A DNA stretch of 64,000 bases from JAWPMT01 sp965227935 (GCA_965227935.1 CBDDGS010000043.1:1302001-1366000); one strand, 5' to 3'; counted from the stretch's first letter, positions 43,122-52,873 are shown. Notes: generated from the letters alone by a model not told the origin. A program made the numbers and translations.

Positions 43122-43706
43122 CTAATCGATTACCTGGATGTCCCCACAGGCTATTTTTGGATTACCGGAGTGGTCATGCGCCGATAGTATATAGCAGGCG
43201 GAACTGAGGTCTTCCGCGTATTGGTGAACTACCAACACCTTCCCTACAATATCCGAGTCCAAGCCGGTATTGAGGCTCCAGAGATCCGTCTGAAGCATGA
43301 AAATGCCTTCGCCCTTGCTGTCTACTGTGACATTACCGATGTCTCCAGCCATATTACGATTCCAGGGGAAACCCATGCTTTCTCTCCCGCAGAAACTCTC
43401 CATGGAGTTTTGGTTCCAATGTGCTCCGGGAGACTCGCATGTGCCGTCGTGAAGGTGAACAGCGTGTGATGTACCAGGCTCCAGTCCGGTCAGGGTCATG
43501 GTGAGGGTGACGATGTTGTTCTCCACGGTCACTTCCACACTACCTCGGGGCGCCGTCAGCTGCTGGTAGGTGTCAGATTCCACTTCCACTCTCTCCACGG
43601 CAAAAAGTGCACCTCCAGCTTTTACCGGCGAATTGGGCGTTTGCTCCTCAGCGCATGCGAGAAGCCCAACAGCAAAAAAGACAAATACCCATCTCATACC
43701 ATCCAT
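43122..43706 (-). CDS. Cu/Zn-superoxide-dismutase-like lipoprotein lacking zinc ligands
   Basis: 194 residues with a lipoprotein signal (FAVGLLAC, Cys 18). The SOD fold is readable: GLEPGTSHAVHLHDG (copper ligands His84 and His86), GAHWN (His96, bridging His), GDIGNV (Asp122), GKVLVVHQ (His161, fourth copper ligand) and a disulfide pair Cys90/Cys187 (TCESPG, IACG). The two zinc ligands equivalent to human H71 and H80 are missing (ESFCGRES and NRNMAGD instead), and the active-site Arg before IACG is Lys184. It is probably a copper-only SOD-like protein in the envelope. Activity is not assured. Confidence 0.8.
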   Translation of the reverse strand: MDGMRWVFVFFAVGLLACAEEQTPNSPVKAGGALFAVERVEVESDTYQQLTAPRGSVEVTVENNIVTLTMTLTGLEPGTSHAVHLHDGTCESPGAHWNQNSMESFCGRESMGFPWNRNMAGDIGNVTVDSKGEGIFMLQTDLWSLNTGLDSDIVGKVLVVHQYAEDLSSACYILSAHDHSGNPKIACGDIQVID

Positions 43707-43765
43707 AATTCCCTTTCACTTACAACAAAGATGCCACATATCACCCATACTTAAAAGGGTTAAAA

Positions 43766-44311
43766 TCACCACCCTTCTCTCTCCCTCAAGTCCTTAATAT
43801 GGGCGTAATGATGTCTTGAGTGCCAATCGTAAAGCGCGAGGTTCTCTCCAATTGATATTTCCTTTTTGGTCTCAGGATGCACAAAGCTGCGCCGCCATTG
43901 AGCTTCATCCAAACCTCGCAGTAGCCTCACCCATCTCTTGTGCACCGCGGCAATAAACTCCACTGCTTCTTCCCCTGTAGCCTCTTGTGAATCGGGCAGA
44001 TCGGCCCAACCAGTCTGCGAGTAGGCTTTAATGACAGGCCTATCCTCCGTAAGCGCCCACTTAAAGCGAACATAGCTATTGAGGTGGCTGTCGCCAATAT
44101 GCATAAGCAGCTGTCGAACCGTCCATCCCCCCGGCCTGTAGGGAGTATCTAGTCTTGTATCGTCTAAATCACCTGTAATGCCCTGCAGTTTTTCTGGAAA
44201 CGTCTCCAATGTAGTCAGCCACTCCGCGCGCATTTCTGGCGTGATGGCCTTCGGTGCAGAGAATTTACCGATAGGATACTTGAGGTCTTCGAGATTCTGA
44301 GTCATTTGCAT
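43766..44311 (-). CDS. YfiT/DinB-family putative metal-dependent transferase
   Basis: 181 residues beginning with the family N-terminus LKYPIGKF. The three metal-binding His are visible: the first in LLMHIGDSH, then the pair in HSRHHYAHI near the C-terminus, matching YfiT/BstA four-helix bundles that transfer thiols such as bacillithiol. Soluble and cytosolic. Divergent from the anchored protein at 44416. Confidence 0.88.
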   Translation of the reverse strand: MQMTQNLEDLKYPIGKFSAPKAITPEMRAEWLTTLETFPEKLQGITGDLDDTRLDTPYRPGGWTVRQLLMHIGDSHLNSYVRFKWALTEDRPVIKAYSQTGWADLPDSQEATGEEAVEFIAAVHKRWVRLLRGLDEAQWRRSFVHPETKKEISIGENLALYDWHSRHHYAHIKDLREREGW

Positions 44312-44415
44312 TGTGGTTAGTCAGGATTCTGATTAGTAACACAAGGCTGCTTCCAAAAAGTGCCGGGCCTTGCACAAATAAGCATAACTTCACTAGTCAT
44401 TTCCTCCATGAAAAA

Positions 44416-45102
44416 ATGAAGATTCTAAAAATCACGGCGATCGTTCTCCTGGTGTTTATCGGTGGCCTGTCCTTGACCATATGGTTACTGAGCGATCCAC
44501 TGCCAGAAGGTAAATCGGGAAGGGAGGCCGAGGCCCTGGCCGACAAGATGCTAAAGGCGATCAACAAGCCAGCTTATGACTCCTTGCAGGAACTCCGCTG
44601 GTCGTTTCCCCGTGGGCATCACTTTGTATGGGATAAGCGGTCCAATGCAGTTGAGGTCAAATGGGATGATTATGTGGTACAGCTTGATCCAGATAATCAG
44701 TCCGGGACAGCATCAAAGGCTTCCGCAACCCTTGCAGGTGACGATCTTGACAAGGCGATCGCTCAAGCCTGGAAATTGTTTGCCAATGATTCATTCTGGT
44801 TAGTGGCTCCGTACAAAATCAGGGATCCGGGTACCGAACGGCGCCTGGTAGAGACGGACAATGGGCCAGCATTGCTCGTAACATACACTTCTGGGGGTGT
44901 TACTCCCGGTGATAGCTACTTGTGGCTACTGGACCCTGATGGAAGGCCAAAAGCCTGGAAGATGTGGGTGTCGATTCTTCCGTGGAAGGGACTTGAATTT
45001 ACCTGGGAAGACTGGCAGCAGCACGGTGGTGCATGGTTGGCGCCAACGCACCAGGGCCCTGGACCTGCCACAGTCAATCTTTTGAATCTTCAGGCGCGAT
45101 AA
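44416..45102 (+). CDS. Hypothetical membrane-anchored protein
   Basis: 228 residues from ATG 44416 (MKILKITAIVLLVFIGGLSL), which begins with a membrane anchor or signal; an upstream in-frame start at 44311 overlaps the divergent gene and is unlikely. The soluble part has no recognised domain but carries many Trp residues (LRWSFPRGHHFVWDK, WLLDPDGRPKAWKMWVSILPW, EFTWEDWQQHGGAWL). It overlaps the 3' end of the convergent yigZ by 29 bases. Confidence 0.65.
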   Translation: MKILKITAIVLLVFIGGLSLTIWLLSDPLPEGKSGREAEALADKMLKAINKPAYDSLQELRWSFPRGHHFVWDKRSNAVEVKWDDYVVQLDPDNQSGTASKASATLAGDDLDKAIAQAWKLFANDSFWLVAPYKIRDPGTERRLVETDNGPALLVTYTSGGVTPGDSYLWLLDPDGRPKAWKMWVSILPWKGLEFTWEDWQQHGGAWLAPTHQGPGPATVNLLNLQAR

Positions 45103-45691
45103 CTTCCAGCTTCAGAGTGGAGGGAGGCTCTGAGAGTGCAAGAATTTCAGGAAATAACTCCTCTCTGATCGCGGCAGTAACCTCGCACTGATGGTCAAAT
45201 GCCCGATCAATGATCCTAAGCTTTTTGGACGCAAGCAGCCTCTCAGCCTCATTCGTCTCCTCATAGGTATAGGTCAACTGAAATATCACCTCGGGAAATA
45301 TCTCAGTTTTGGCAATGGACTGGAGCGCGTCTGCAGCCGCTGTACGATACGCATTGATTAGCCCCGCTACTCCCAGTTTTGTTCCGCCAAAATACCTGAC
45401 GACGACGACAAGAACATTCGTGAGGCCGAGGGATTTGATCTGGCCTAGGATCGGGTCGCCGGCAGAATGCCCTGGCTCCCCATCATCATTAGCACGGAGT
45501 TGAGGCGTTTTCATGCCGAGAGAAAAGGCATAGCAGTGGTGCCTGGCATCATGGTACTGCTTCCTCACATCTTGAAGCCGCTCCTTGATTTCCTCTTGGG
45601 TGGTCACCGGAAATGCAAACGAGAAGAATTTGCTGCCGCGGTCCTTGAAGAAGCCCTCACCAGACCTCTCAATTGTGTGATAGGTAGTCAT
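45074..45691 (-). CDS. YigZ / IMPACT-family protein
   Basis: 205 residues, two-domain YigZ fold. The N-terminal UPF0029 domain carries ARHHCYAFSLG, ANDDGEPGHSAGDPILGQIKS and VVVVRYFGGTKLGVAGLINAYR; the C-terminal DUF1949-like domain follows (FQLTYTYEETNEAERLL). Related to yeast IMPACT and thought to act in translation or peptide handling. Its start overlaps the stop of the TPR gene by four bases (45688-45691), so they are coupled. Confidence 0.9.
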   Translation of the reverse strand: MTTYHTIERSGEGFFKDRGSKFFSFAFPVTTQEEIKERLQDVRKQYHDARHHCYAFSLGMKTPQLRANDDGEPGHSAGDPILGQIKSLGLTNVLVVVVRYFGGTKLGVAGLINAYRTAAADALQSIAKTEIFPEVIFQLTYTYEETNEAERLLASKKLRIIDRAFDHQCEVTAAIREELFPEILALSEPPSTLKLEVIAPEDSKD

Positions 45692-46851
45692 TGCCTCAAA
45701 AGGAGTCGGGCCTCTTTCTTGACGTCCTTTGTCTCCGCATATTCCAGTGCACGCTCGAGGTGAATAGCGGCAGCGTCGGGCCGATCTTCTGACAGGATAC
45801 GTCCCATACCCAGGTAACCTAAACTTTTATAGAATTCGCCGTGTCGCGTCAAAGGTTCGCCGTTTTGTACACCAAGGGCGTAAAGACTGAATGCCTCATG
45901 CTCATTGTTCTTCACCTTCTCCTCATACAATCCCATGAAAATATTGCCCGCCATCTTGAAATAGGCCCTCTCGCTTGCCTGTAGTTTGCGAATGTATTGT
46001 ACCGGGACATTGGGTAAGTGCACATCATCCCTAAACGCTTCCAGGTACTTCGAGATCAGGTAAAGGTTGTCCGGATATTGCTTTACCAGGAAGGCCAGGT
46101 ACTCCTGCGCTTTTTCGGGTGTATCCTCATACCGGAGGTAGATGTAGGAGATGTAAATATGTGCTTCGATCTTCAGCACCACCGTCTCCCTTGTGGCGCG
46201 ATCCAATTGTGCAAGACCCAGTTCCTGATCGCCACTTTTGAATATCCATACAAAAGGCTTATAGATGGGGTAGATCTGCGGGTACTTTTCACGAAAGTAA
46301 TTGTACAGACCTGTTGTAAAGAGGAATTCGCTGATGACATCCGTAAGCTCAAAGCCCTCCTTGACCAACCCGTACGCCTTGGTGGCTTCTGATAATGCCT
46401 TACGATACTCGTCCCGATCGGCGTAGTACTCGGCCATCAGTCCTCGGGCGGCAAGTTCGAAAAAGAGGGCCTCCGGGTTCTCCTCGTCATCTGCCGACAT
46501 AGCCACAGCGCGATCGACAGTCTCCTCCATCTTAGTCAGGAATTGCTCAAAGACAGCATCTTCAAGCACTGGTAGATGTTGCCAAAGGAGGTGTATACCG
46601 TCCATCAGTGGACCCACCGGATGATCCGGCAACTCGGCCTTCACCAAGGATATGTAATACAAGGCTGAGTCCTCTTGCAAGTTGTAGATGAAATCGCCCC
46701 CCTTTCTTACCAAGGCAATTCTGTCGGGGTGATCGAAAAAGGGCATTTGACCTTGAGAGGACAATGGTGACAACACGGAGATAGCCACCAGAAGTATGAG
46801 CCGAAGATCACCCAAAACGGTCATTATGTATGTGAAACGCGGCAAGATCAA
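45688..46851 (-). CDS. Secreted TPR-like protein
   Basis: 387 residues with an N-terminal signal (LRLILLVAISVLSPLSSQGQ; a second Met at 46824 may be the real start). The mature part is all-helical with TPR-like repeats: LYYISLVKAELPDHPV, YRKALSEATKAYGLV, AQEYLAFLVKQYPDNLYLI and AIHLERALEYAETK. It is exported, in contrast to the cytosolic TPR protein at 25218. Function unknown. Coupled to yigZ by a four-base overlap. Confidence 0.75.
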   Translation of the reverse strand: MILPRFTYIMTVLGDLRLILLVAISVLSPLSSQGQMPFFDHPDRIALVRKGGDFIYNLQEDSALYYISLVKAELPDHPVGPLMDGIHLLWQHLPVLEDAVFEQFLTKMEETVDRAVAMSADDEENPEALFFELAARGLMAEYYADRDEYRKALSEATKAYGLVKEGFELTDVISEFLFTTGLYNYFREKYPQIYPIYKPFVWIFKSGDQELGLAQLDRATRETVVLKIEAHIYISYIYLRYEDTPEKAQEYLAFLVKQYPDNLYLISKYLEAFRDDVHLPNVPVQYIRKLQASERAYFKMAGNIFMGLYEEKVKNNEHEAFSLYALGVQNGEPLTRHGEFYKSLGYLGMGRILSEDRPDAAAIHLERALEYAETKDVKKEARLLLRQ

Positions 46852-46903
46852 CTTTCTGTTCCTCTTTGTTGGCTAAATTAGAACGGCGAGAGCATTATAA
46901 AAA

Positions 46904-47803
46904 TTGAATTTTACGGCAGAAAGCGGCATCGAGGGCCTTGGAGATGACGTAGAGGTGCTTTTCTACAGAAAAGGCTATCTCGACATTCAGCGCTATGAAC
47001 AGTTGCAAGTACTGAAGGCCACTCACCATGCCTCTCTCCAAATGATGATTCTATTCGCTGTCGAAAATGGAGTGGCCACCAGTCTTTTCAGCAGCCCGTT
47101 TGGAGGAATCTTCACACCGGAATCCGTACTACCTGAGGACATCTCCTCTTTCGTGACTTTTATCATTGACCACTTTCGTCGATCTGGTATTGTAACACTC
47201 CGCATCGTCCAGCCCTCACCTCTACACGACCAGTTCACACCACTGCCCAAAGAGCCCTTCACAGTAGCCTTCGAGGACCTCAATCAACACCTCGATCTCA
47301 AGACAGGTTTTGACAGTCAGCTCCACCCTATGCAAATACGTAAGCTGCGTTCAGCTCCGAAAAACAATATTTCATGCTCAGTGGAAGATCCGTCTTCTCT
47401 TGGAGAAGTTCATGAGTTCATCGCTGATTGTCGGGCCCAAAATGGCCTGAAAATCAACATATCGCTGCAAAAGCTCAACGGTCTATTCGAAAGATTCCCA
47501 GACTCCTACCACATCTTCTCTGCCTTCAAGGACGCTGAACGTGTTGCCTCCGTAGTCACCTGCCAGGTAACACCCAGAGTGGCCTACTACTACCTGCCGG
47601 CCACGAAAGAGGAGTACAAGTCATTCAGCCCCATGGTACCTTTGATCAAAGAGATCGCCGATTACTATCGGTCTCGAGGCATTTCAATTCTGGATTTGGG
47701 CATTTCTTCGATACAGGGTACGAAGCAAGAAGGACTCTACAACTTCAAGGAACGAATGGGAGCGGCGCTTAGCTACAAGCCCACGTATCAATTGCACCTC
47801 TAA
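46904..47803 (+). CDS. GNAT/FemAB-like acyltransferase
   Basis: 299 residues. The start is TTG at 46904, since a stop lies two codons upstream in frame and no suitable ATG exists. The sequence resembles two-lobed FemAB/GNAT proteins: PFGGIFTPESVLPEDI in lobe one, QIRKLRSAPKNNI at the lobe joint, and VVTCQVTPRVAYYYLPATKEEY plus GISILDLGISSIQGTKQEGLYNFKERMGA in lobe two. Such proteins transfer acyl or aminoacyl groups in cell-envelope or polysaccharide synthesis. The glycosyltransferase gene begins four bases after its stop, which supports a polysaccharide role. Confidence 0.7.
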   Translation: MNFTAESGIEGLGDDVEVLFYRKGYLDIQRYEQLQVLKATHHASLQMMILFAVENGVATSLFSSPFGGIFTPESVLPEDISSFVTFIIDHFRRSGIVTLRIVQPSPLHDQFTPLPKEPFTVAFEDLNQHLDLKTGFDSQLHPMQIRKLRSAPKNNISCSVEDPSSLGEVHEFIADCRAQNGLKINISLQKLNGLFERFPDSYHIFSAFKDAERVASVVTCQVTPRVAYYYLPATKEEYKSFSPMVPLIKEIADYYRSRGISILDLGISSIQGTKQEGLYNFKERMGAALSYKPTYQLHL

Positions 47804-47807
47804 ATCA

Positions 47808-48776
47808 TTGGTAGCATTGGAAAACGAAAAAGTATCAGTCATTTGCCTTTGCTATAATCAAGCTCGATTTATCGAAAAGAGCCTCCTTTCGGTGGCGAGG
47901 CAAACGTATCGAGGCATTGAACTGATCATCATCGACGATGCCAGTTCTGACGATAGCGTCGAGCAGATCAAACAGACGGTTGCGGGCTTTGACGAGGAAT
48001 TACGTGCGCGCACCACCCTCCTCTTCCTCCCGGAAAACGTGGGCAACTGCGAGGCATTTAACAGAGGCCTGGCCGCGTGCCATGGTGATTATATTATCGA
48101 TCTCGCCGGTGACGATGTAATGGCAATGGATCGGGTGGAAAAGCAAGTCGAGGCATTTCATCGTCTCGGTCCATCTTTTGGTGTGCTCTATTCGGATGCG
48201 GACTACATCGATGCAGATGACAACCCGTTGGGACTCCATCGAGTCGAAAACCCCGTTGAGGGCTTTGTGTACTCGGAAGTGCTGCGCCGTTATTTCATAC
48301 CACCTCCAACCATGATGATCCGGCGAAGTGTCCTCAATGAATTGGGGGGGTACGATGAGACGCTCGATTACGAGGACTTCGACTTCTGGGTGAGGTCGGG
48401 GAAATTAGTTAAGTATGGATATATCCCCGAAGCCTTGACATCCATTCGACGAGTCAAAGGCTCGTTGTCCGTTCGGTTCTACGAGAAGGGCCATCCTCTC
48501 GCAGCATCAACTTTCAAAGTATGTGAAAAAGCCCTGGCATTAAACGAATCTGAGGAGGACAACCAGGCACTGGCAGACCGAATTCGGTATGAACGCAGAC
48601 AATGTGCGTTATTAGGCAATCGATCGATCGCCCGCAAATATCGAAGTCTCTTGCTCGAGGTTTCGACTTTGAGCTGGTCTGATCTTCTGGTAGATGCCAT
48701 GGTCGCCTTTCCCGTGGATTGGTCATGGCTACTAAGGGTCAGACATCTACTACGCCCATCCACGACAAAGCGGTGA
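47808..48776 (+). CDS. Family 2 glycosyltransferase
   Basis: 322 residues; start TTG at 47808 (another TTG is nine bases later). GT2 signatures: VSVICLCYNQARFIEKSL, IELIIIDDASSDDSVEQI, and DLAGDDVMAMDRVEKQ with the metal site at about residues 97-100; the acceptor-side motif is LDYEDFDFWVRSGKL. Cotranscribed with the acyltransferase-like gene four bases upstream. Probably decorates a surface polymer. Confidence 0.87.
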   Translation: MVALENEKVSVICLCYNQARFIEKSLLSVARQTYRGIELIIIDDASSDDSVEQIKQTVAGFDEELRARTTLLFLPENVGNCEAFNRGLAACHGDYIIDLAGDDVMAMDRVEKQVEAFHRLGPSFGVLYSDADYIDADDNPLGLHRVENPVEGFVYSEVLRRYFIPPPTMMIRRSVLNELGGYDETLDYEDFDFWVRSGKLVKYGYIPEALTSIRRVKGSLSVRFYEKGHPLAASTFKVCEKALALNESEEDNQALADRIRYERRQCALLGNRSIARKYRSLLLEVSTLSWSDLLVDAMVAFPVDWSWLLRVRHLLRPSTTKR

Positions 48777-48779
48777 CCA

Positions 48780-49700
48780 CTACCGCCTGTTGTCATCCCC
48801 CTCCATCATGCTGATATAGCTATCAAACCTGCTGGGAAAGATCCTGCCTTCCTCCACGGCTTCCCGAATGGCACAACCTGGCTCATTGATGTGCTGGCAA
48901 TTGTGAAAACGACATTCTCCAAGTAGATCCCGCATCTCCGGAAAAAAGTGTGACAATTCCTCCTCTTCCACTTCCGCCAGCCCAAGCTCTTTGATGCCCG
49001 GAGTATCGATCACGAAAGTCTCTTCATTGACGGCAAACATCTCAGCAAAAGTCGTAGTATGCACACCCTTGTCCGCAAAATCCGAGACCTCGAGAATCTT
49101 CTGATCTGCGGTGCCTACGATATGGTTGATAAGCGTGGACTTGCCAGTGCCGGAATGTCCCGACAATAGCGTCGTCTTCCCTTCTAAGGTCTCCGGGATG
49201 GCACCAAATTCCTGATGAGTAAAGGAGGTAAGTATCCCCGCATACCCTATGTCTTCATACATCGACAGTATAGCCGCGGCCAATTCCAGATGATCCTCAT
49301 CGTAGATATCGGCTTTATTGACTACAATGATCCCTGGGATGCGAAAAGTCTCAAGTGTTACCAAAAATCGATCTATGAACCCCAGTGAGGTTCGTGGTTG
49401 ATGCAAGGACGTGACCAGCATCGCCTGATCGACATTGGTGGCCAGGAGATGGTGATGCCCTTTTTTCCTGGGAGAGGCCCTGATGACATAATTCTTTCGA
49501 GGCAGGATCTCCGCTATGACAATATTATCTTCTTCCAGCGCCTGCATCTTGACATGGTCACCTACGGCTATTGGATTGGTGATTTTTTTGTCTTGCAGTT
49601 TGAATTTGCCCCTTAGTCGACACTTTACAAGCTCTCCCAAATCTGTCCGGACCCAATACCAGGAACCCGTGGACTTTACGACTGTACCGCTGGAATACAT
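48780..49700 (-). CDS. rsgA: Ribosome small-subunit GTPase RsgA
   Basis: 306 residues. OB fold at 1-80, then a circularly permuted GTPase domain with G4 VNKAD first, G1 GHSGTGKSTLINHI (about 180-194), G3 DTPGIKELGL (about 234-243) and a C-terminal zinc knuckle CRFHNCQHINEPGC (about 265-278). It matures the 30S subunit. Its start lies within the 3' end of the Kdo transferase gene (25-base overlap), so they are cotranscribed. Confidence 0.95.
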   Translation of the reverse strand: MYSSGTVVKSTGSWYWVRTDLGELVKCRLRGKFKLQDKKITNPIAVGDHVKMQALEEDNIVIAEILPRKNYVIRASPRKKGHHHLLATNVDQAMLVTSLHQPRTSLGFIDRFLVTLETFRIPGIIVVNKADIYDEDHLELAAAILSMYEDIGYAGILTSFTHQEFGAIPETLEGKTTLLSGHSGTGKSTLINHIVGTADQKILEVSDFADKGVHTTTFAEMFAVNEETFVIDTPGIKELGLAEVEEEELSHFFPEMRDLLGECRFHNCQHINEPGCAIREAVEEGRIFPSRFDSYISMMEGDDNRR

Positions 49701-50941
49701 TGCTGTAAAAGATACTGCAAGACATGCTCAGTACCGCCTGTGTGCTTCACGATATACTCTCGCGAAGCGCCAGCATTCACGCGGTAGTTCTTGGGGTCTT
49801 CCTCCATTTTGGTCACGAGCTGTATCATACTTCGAGCATCACTTACCTCAAACCCTCCACCGCACTCGATTAATCCCATCGCCTCAAGGAACTTGAAGTT
49901 TGATGGATGCTCACCGAAGAAAACCGGGATCCCGTAAGCCGCCGGCTCCAATGTATTGTGAAGTCCACCCTGAAATGCACCTCCGACATAGGCGTATTTT
50001 GCATACCGATAAAGCCTGGACAGGAGCCCCACATTGTCAATGACCATTGCTCGTTGCTGGATGACCTGAGCGGTGGAAATATCCGAATACCTGACACTCT
50101 TCGTGTGGAGCCCCGATCTTATCTCCTCGACAATTTTCTCTTCAACGTTGTGGGGGGCAACAATGAACTTGAACTGATGGAAATGGTCTATCATCCCCCG
50201 GATCACTTCCAGATCAGATGGCCAGGCGCTGCCAAAGATCACGATCTCATAGCCACTGCAAAAAGCTTCGACCACAGGATCCTCATACCGCTGCGAGCTT
50301 GTACGCTGCACCTGGTCCAGCCGCGTATCACCTGTCACTTCCGCATTGAAGACTTTGTGCTTCTCCAGTAGCTGCTTTGAGCGGTCATCCTGCACGAAGA
50401 ACTTATCAAATTTCCTGAATAGCGGCAGATACATACCGCGCGCCCGATTGAACTGAACCATACGCTCTCGTAGCACCGCCGAAGCATACACCACCTTCAC
50501 ACCCTGCTTTACACACTCTGAAAGGTGATTGTACCAAAAGTCGTACTTAATGAATATCGCAACGTCTGGCTTCAGCAAACGAATAAACTTCCGGGCATTT
50601 TTGGGAGTATCCAGCGGCATATAGGTAACGAGGTCTGCATACCCATAGTCCTTTCGGACGTCATAACCCGAAGGCGAGAAAAATGTCACCACGATTCCCA
50701 GCAGCTCTGTTCGAGCTCTCAACCCCTCGATAATCGGCCTGGCCTGTTCGAATTCGCCTAGTGAGGAGACATGTACCCATACAATCGAGGAAAATCGCGA
50801 GTAGGACAGAGACACCAGTCTCCCGAAAACATGCCTTCTTCCCGTTATGAACATAGTCGCCTTCCGATTGAATAGCGAAAAGCACCAGATGGTCAACCCG
50901 TAGATCCTAATGAAGGCATTGTATAAGAGGTGACTGAACAT
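49676..50941 (-). CDS. waaA: 3-deoxy-D-manno-octulosonic acid (Kdo) transferase
   Basis: 421 residues, GT30 family, adds Kdo to lipid IVA in LPS synthesis. N-terminal membrane anchor (FIRIYGLTIWCFSLF), catalytic Glu in HVSSLGEFEQARP (about residues 57-69), VYASAVLRERM, VTGDTRLDQV, and the C-terminal sugar-nucleotide region YAYVGGAFQGGLHNTLEPAAYGIPVFFGEH. Complete length. It overlaps rsgA by 25 bases. Confidence 0.92.
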   Translation of the reverse strand: MFSHLLYNAFIRIYGLTIWCFSLFNRKATMFITGRRHVFGRLVSLSYSRFSSIVWVHVSSLGEFEQARPIIEGLRARTELLGIVVTFFSPSGYDVRKDYGYADLVTYMPLDTPKNARKFIRLLKPDVAIFIKYDFWYNHLSECVKQGVKVVYASAVLRERMVQFNRARGMYLPLFRKFDKFFVQDDRSKQLLEKHKVFNAEVTGDTRLDQVQRTSSQRYEDPVVEAFCSGYEIVIFGSAWPSDLEVIRGMIDHFHQFKFIVAPHNVEEKIVEEIRSGLHTKSVRYSDISTAQVIQQRAMVIDNVGLLSRLYRYAKYAYVGGAFQGGLHNTLEPAAYGIPVFFGEHPSNFKFLEAMGLIECGGGFEVSDARSMIQLVTKMEEDPKNYRVNAGASREYIVKHTGGTEHVLQYLLQQCIPAVQS

Positions 50942-51220
50942 GAATACGGAAAGAAGTTCGAAAATAAGACGTTTTTCAAATTATGTGGGTATTTCAGCCT
51001 TGATGATATCAGTAGGGCATTCTTTAACTGATTAATTAGTGACTATTGACCATATATTCATCAAAAATCGGCGTTCGTTAAAGTCTTTGGCCATTGAATC
51101 CACTGCAAAGGACACCCTGTTCAACGTGATATCCCTACGAATTGATGATGACGTCTGGATTCTTATGAAAAATACATCGACATTTGAACCGTACAGGCAA
51201 AGACTAAATTGTTAAATCGC

Positions 51221-51826
51221 GTGAATTCTAAATCAAACATTCGAACATCAGCGTTACTCAGCTTTACTGTAGTGGCTGTGCTCCTCGGCATCACCGCTTG
51301 TGGTGACGCGGGAGTAGGTTTCAACATTACCAAAGCTGTGCCCATCACCGTGCCAGTAAATATCCCCATACCCGATCCTTCGGATGCTGGCGCCGTGGAT
51401 AGACTGCTTAATCTCAATCCTCCGTCAAAAACAGTGGTATATGACCTGAACGACATCGATGCCTTCCAAAGCGCGCTTGACGGGCTACAGGACCAGGAAA
51501 GCATTATCATCAACAGCCTGGCCTATCAGTTTGAAGGGCTTGACAGCAACGAAGAAGTGGATATGGATGGCATGCTCATCACACTCAACACTTCCGATAC
51601 AAATCTTGACTTGTTAAACGTGAGGCGTCGACTCCAAAACATCGACCGCACGCCGATCTCCCTTACGCAGGAGGCAGGCGACGCTATGGTCAGAGCTCTG
51701 ACTTCTGGCGAACCCGTGACTGCAGATATAGTTTTCGATCTCGCAGAGCTTCCGGCAGATGCTGATAGCATCACCTTTGACTATTCACTGATTTTCGACA
51801 TCACCATCAGGGCAAGAGATCTTTAA
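51221..51826 (+). CDS. Hypothetical lipoprotein
   Basis: 201 residues from GTG 51221 (MNSKSNIRTSALLSF); a TTG four codons upstream is possible. The signal ends in the lipobox LLGITAC with Cys as lipid site. The mature part is beta-rich with acidic loops and no known domain (VPITVPVNIPIPDP, DIVFDLAELPADADSITFDYSLIFDI). It is followed after 15 bases by the DUF6588 gene and is probably cotranscribed and displayed at the outer membrane. Confidence 0.65.
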   Translation: MNSKSNIRTSALLSFTVVAVLLGITACGDAGVGFNITKAVPITVPVNIPIPDPSDAGAVDRLLNLNPPSKTVVYDLNDIDAFQSALDGLQDQESIIINSLAYQFEGLDSNEEVDMDGMLITLNTSDTNLDLLNVRRRLQNIDRTPISLTQEAGDAMVRALTSGEPVTADIVFDLAELPADADSITFDYSLIFDITIRARDL

Positions 51827-51841
51827 GTCCCAGGCCGAAAA

Positions 51842-52873
51842 ATGAAATACAAGAGCATGACTATTTTCAAAAGATCGATTCTCTCAATCTGTTTATTGAC
51901 TGGTTTCCTAAGCGCGCACGCTCAGCTGGATCTTGGCTCCTTGCTGGAAGCGGGCGTCGCCGATGCCAATCAATACCTCGAGGACTACATGCGTCCCGTA
52001 TTTGTGGGCACAGGATACGCATTCAACAGCGGCTGGTACAATACCGCTAAGCCGCACGGCACGCTAGGTTTTGACCTGACCATTCAACCAAGTTTGGCTT
52101 TTGTCCCTTCGAGCGCCGAGTTTTTTACTTTTAGCAATGCAGATTACACGAACCTAAGATTGGGGGATACATCACGCGACCAGTTCCCTACTTTCATGGG
52201 TCCAAACCTCGATGCAGATGATATCCCAGAAATTGTTGTCATCGAAGATGGTGAAGAAACCCTCAGGTTCACGGGGCTAACAGGACTGGGTTTGGATGAG
52301 ACTCCCCTTCCTAATGCGCTTTATGCACCTACAGTGCAGGTTGGTATTGGCATCGTCAAGAATACCGAGCTGAAGATCCGCTACATTCCCAGAATCAAAA
52401 TAGGTGACTCCGACGGCGAGGAATTCATCACAGAGCTTTGGGGTGTAGGCGTGATGCACGATGTGAAGCAGTGGATACCGGGCATTCGCCTGATGCCATT
52501 TGACTTGTCGGCCTTCCTGGGATACACACGATTTCGATCGAGCATTGATCTCGATGCGGATAATCCCGACCAAAATGCGGAGCTGATAATTTCCGGCATG
52601 ACCGTTCAGGCCATGATCTCAAAAGAGATTTCAGTCCTCACACTTTATGGTGGCATTGGCTTCAGCACGTCCATCTCCTCTTTTCAAGTGACGGGTACTT
52701 TTGATACTGAGGACGACGTGATCATCAATCCGATAGATTTCAATTTCAATTCCATGGGGCCGCGAATGAATGTCGGAGCCAGAGTTAAGCTTTGGATTAT
52801 CACATTCCATGCCGAATATGCGTTGCAGGAGTACAGCACGGCGACTGTCGGATTCGGCTTCAGCTATCGCTAG
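51842..52873 (+). CDS. DUF6588-like outer-membrane barrel protein
   Basis: 343 residues with signal peptide (ILSICLLTGFLSAHAQ). The rest alternates amphipathic strands and turns typical of a small outer-membrane barrel (VFVGTGYAFNSGWYNTAK, LRFTGLTGLGLDETPLP, LKIRYIPRIKIGDSDGEE) and ends in an aromatic residue pattern (ATVGFGFSYR). It matches the DUF6588 family of Bacteroidota; function unknown. It follows the lipoprotein gene by 15 bases, and a terminator follows it. Confidence 0.8.
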   Translation: MKYKSMTIFKRSILSICLLTGFLSAHAQLDLGSLLEAGVADANQYLEDYMRPVFVGTGYAFNSGWYNTAKPHGTLGFDLTIQPSLAFVPSSAEFFTFSNADYTNLRLGDTSRDQFPTFMGPNLDADDIPEIVVIEDGEETLRFTGLTGLGLDETPLPNALYAPTVQVGIGIVKNTELKIRYIPRIKIGDSDGEEFITELWGVGVMHDVKQWIPGIRLMPFDLSAFLGYTRFRSSIDLDADNPDQNAELIISGMTVQAMISKEISVLTLYGGIGFSTSISSFQVTGTFDTEDDVIINPIDFNFNSMGPRMNVGARVKLWIITFHAEYALQEYSTATVGFGFSYR

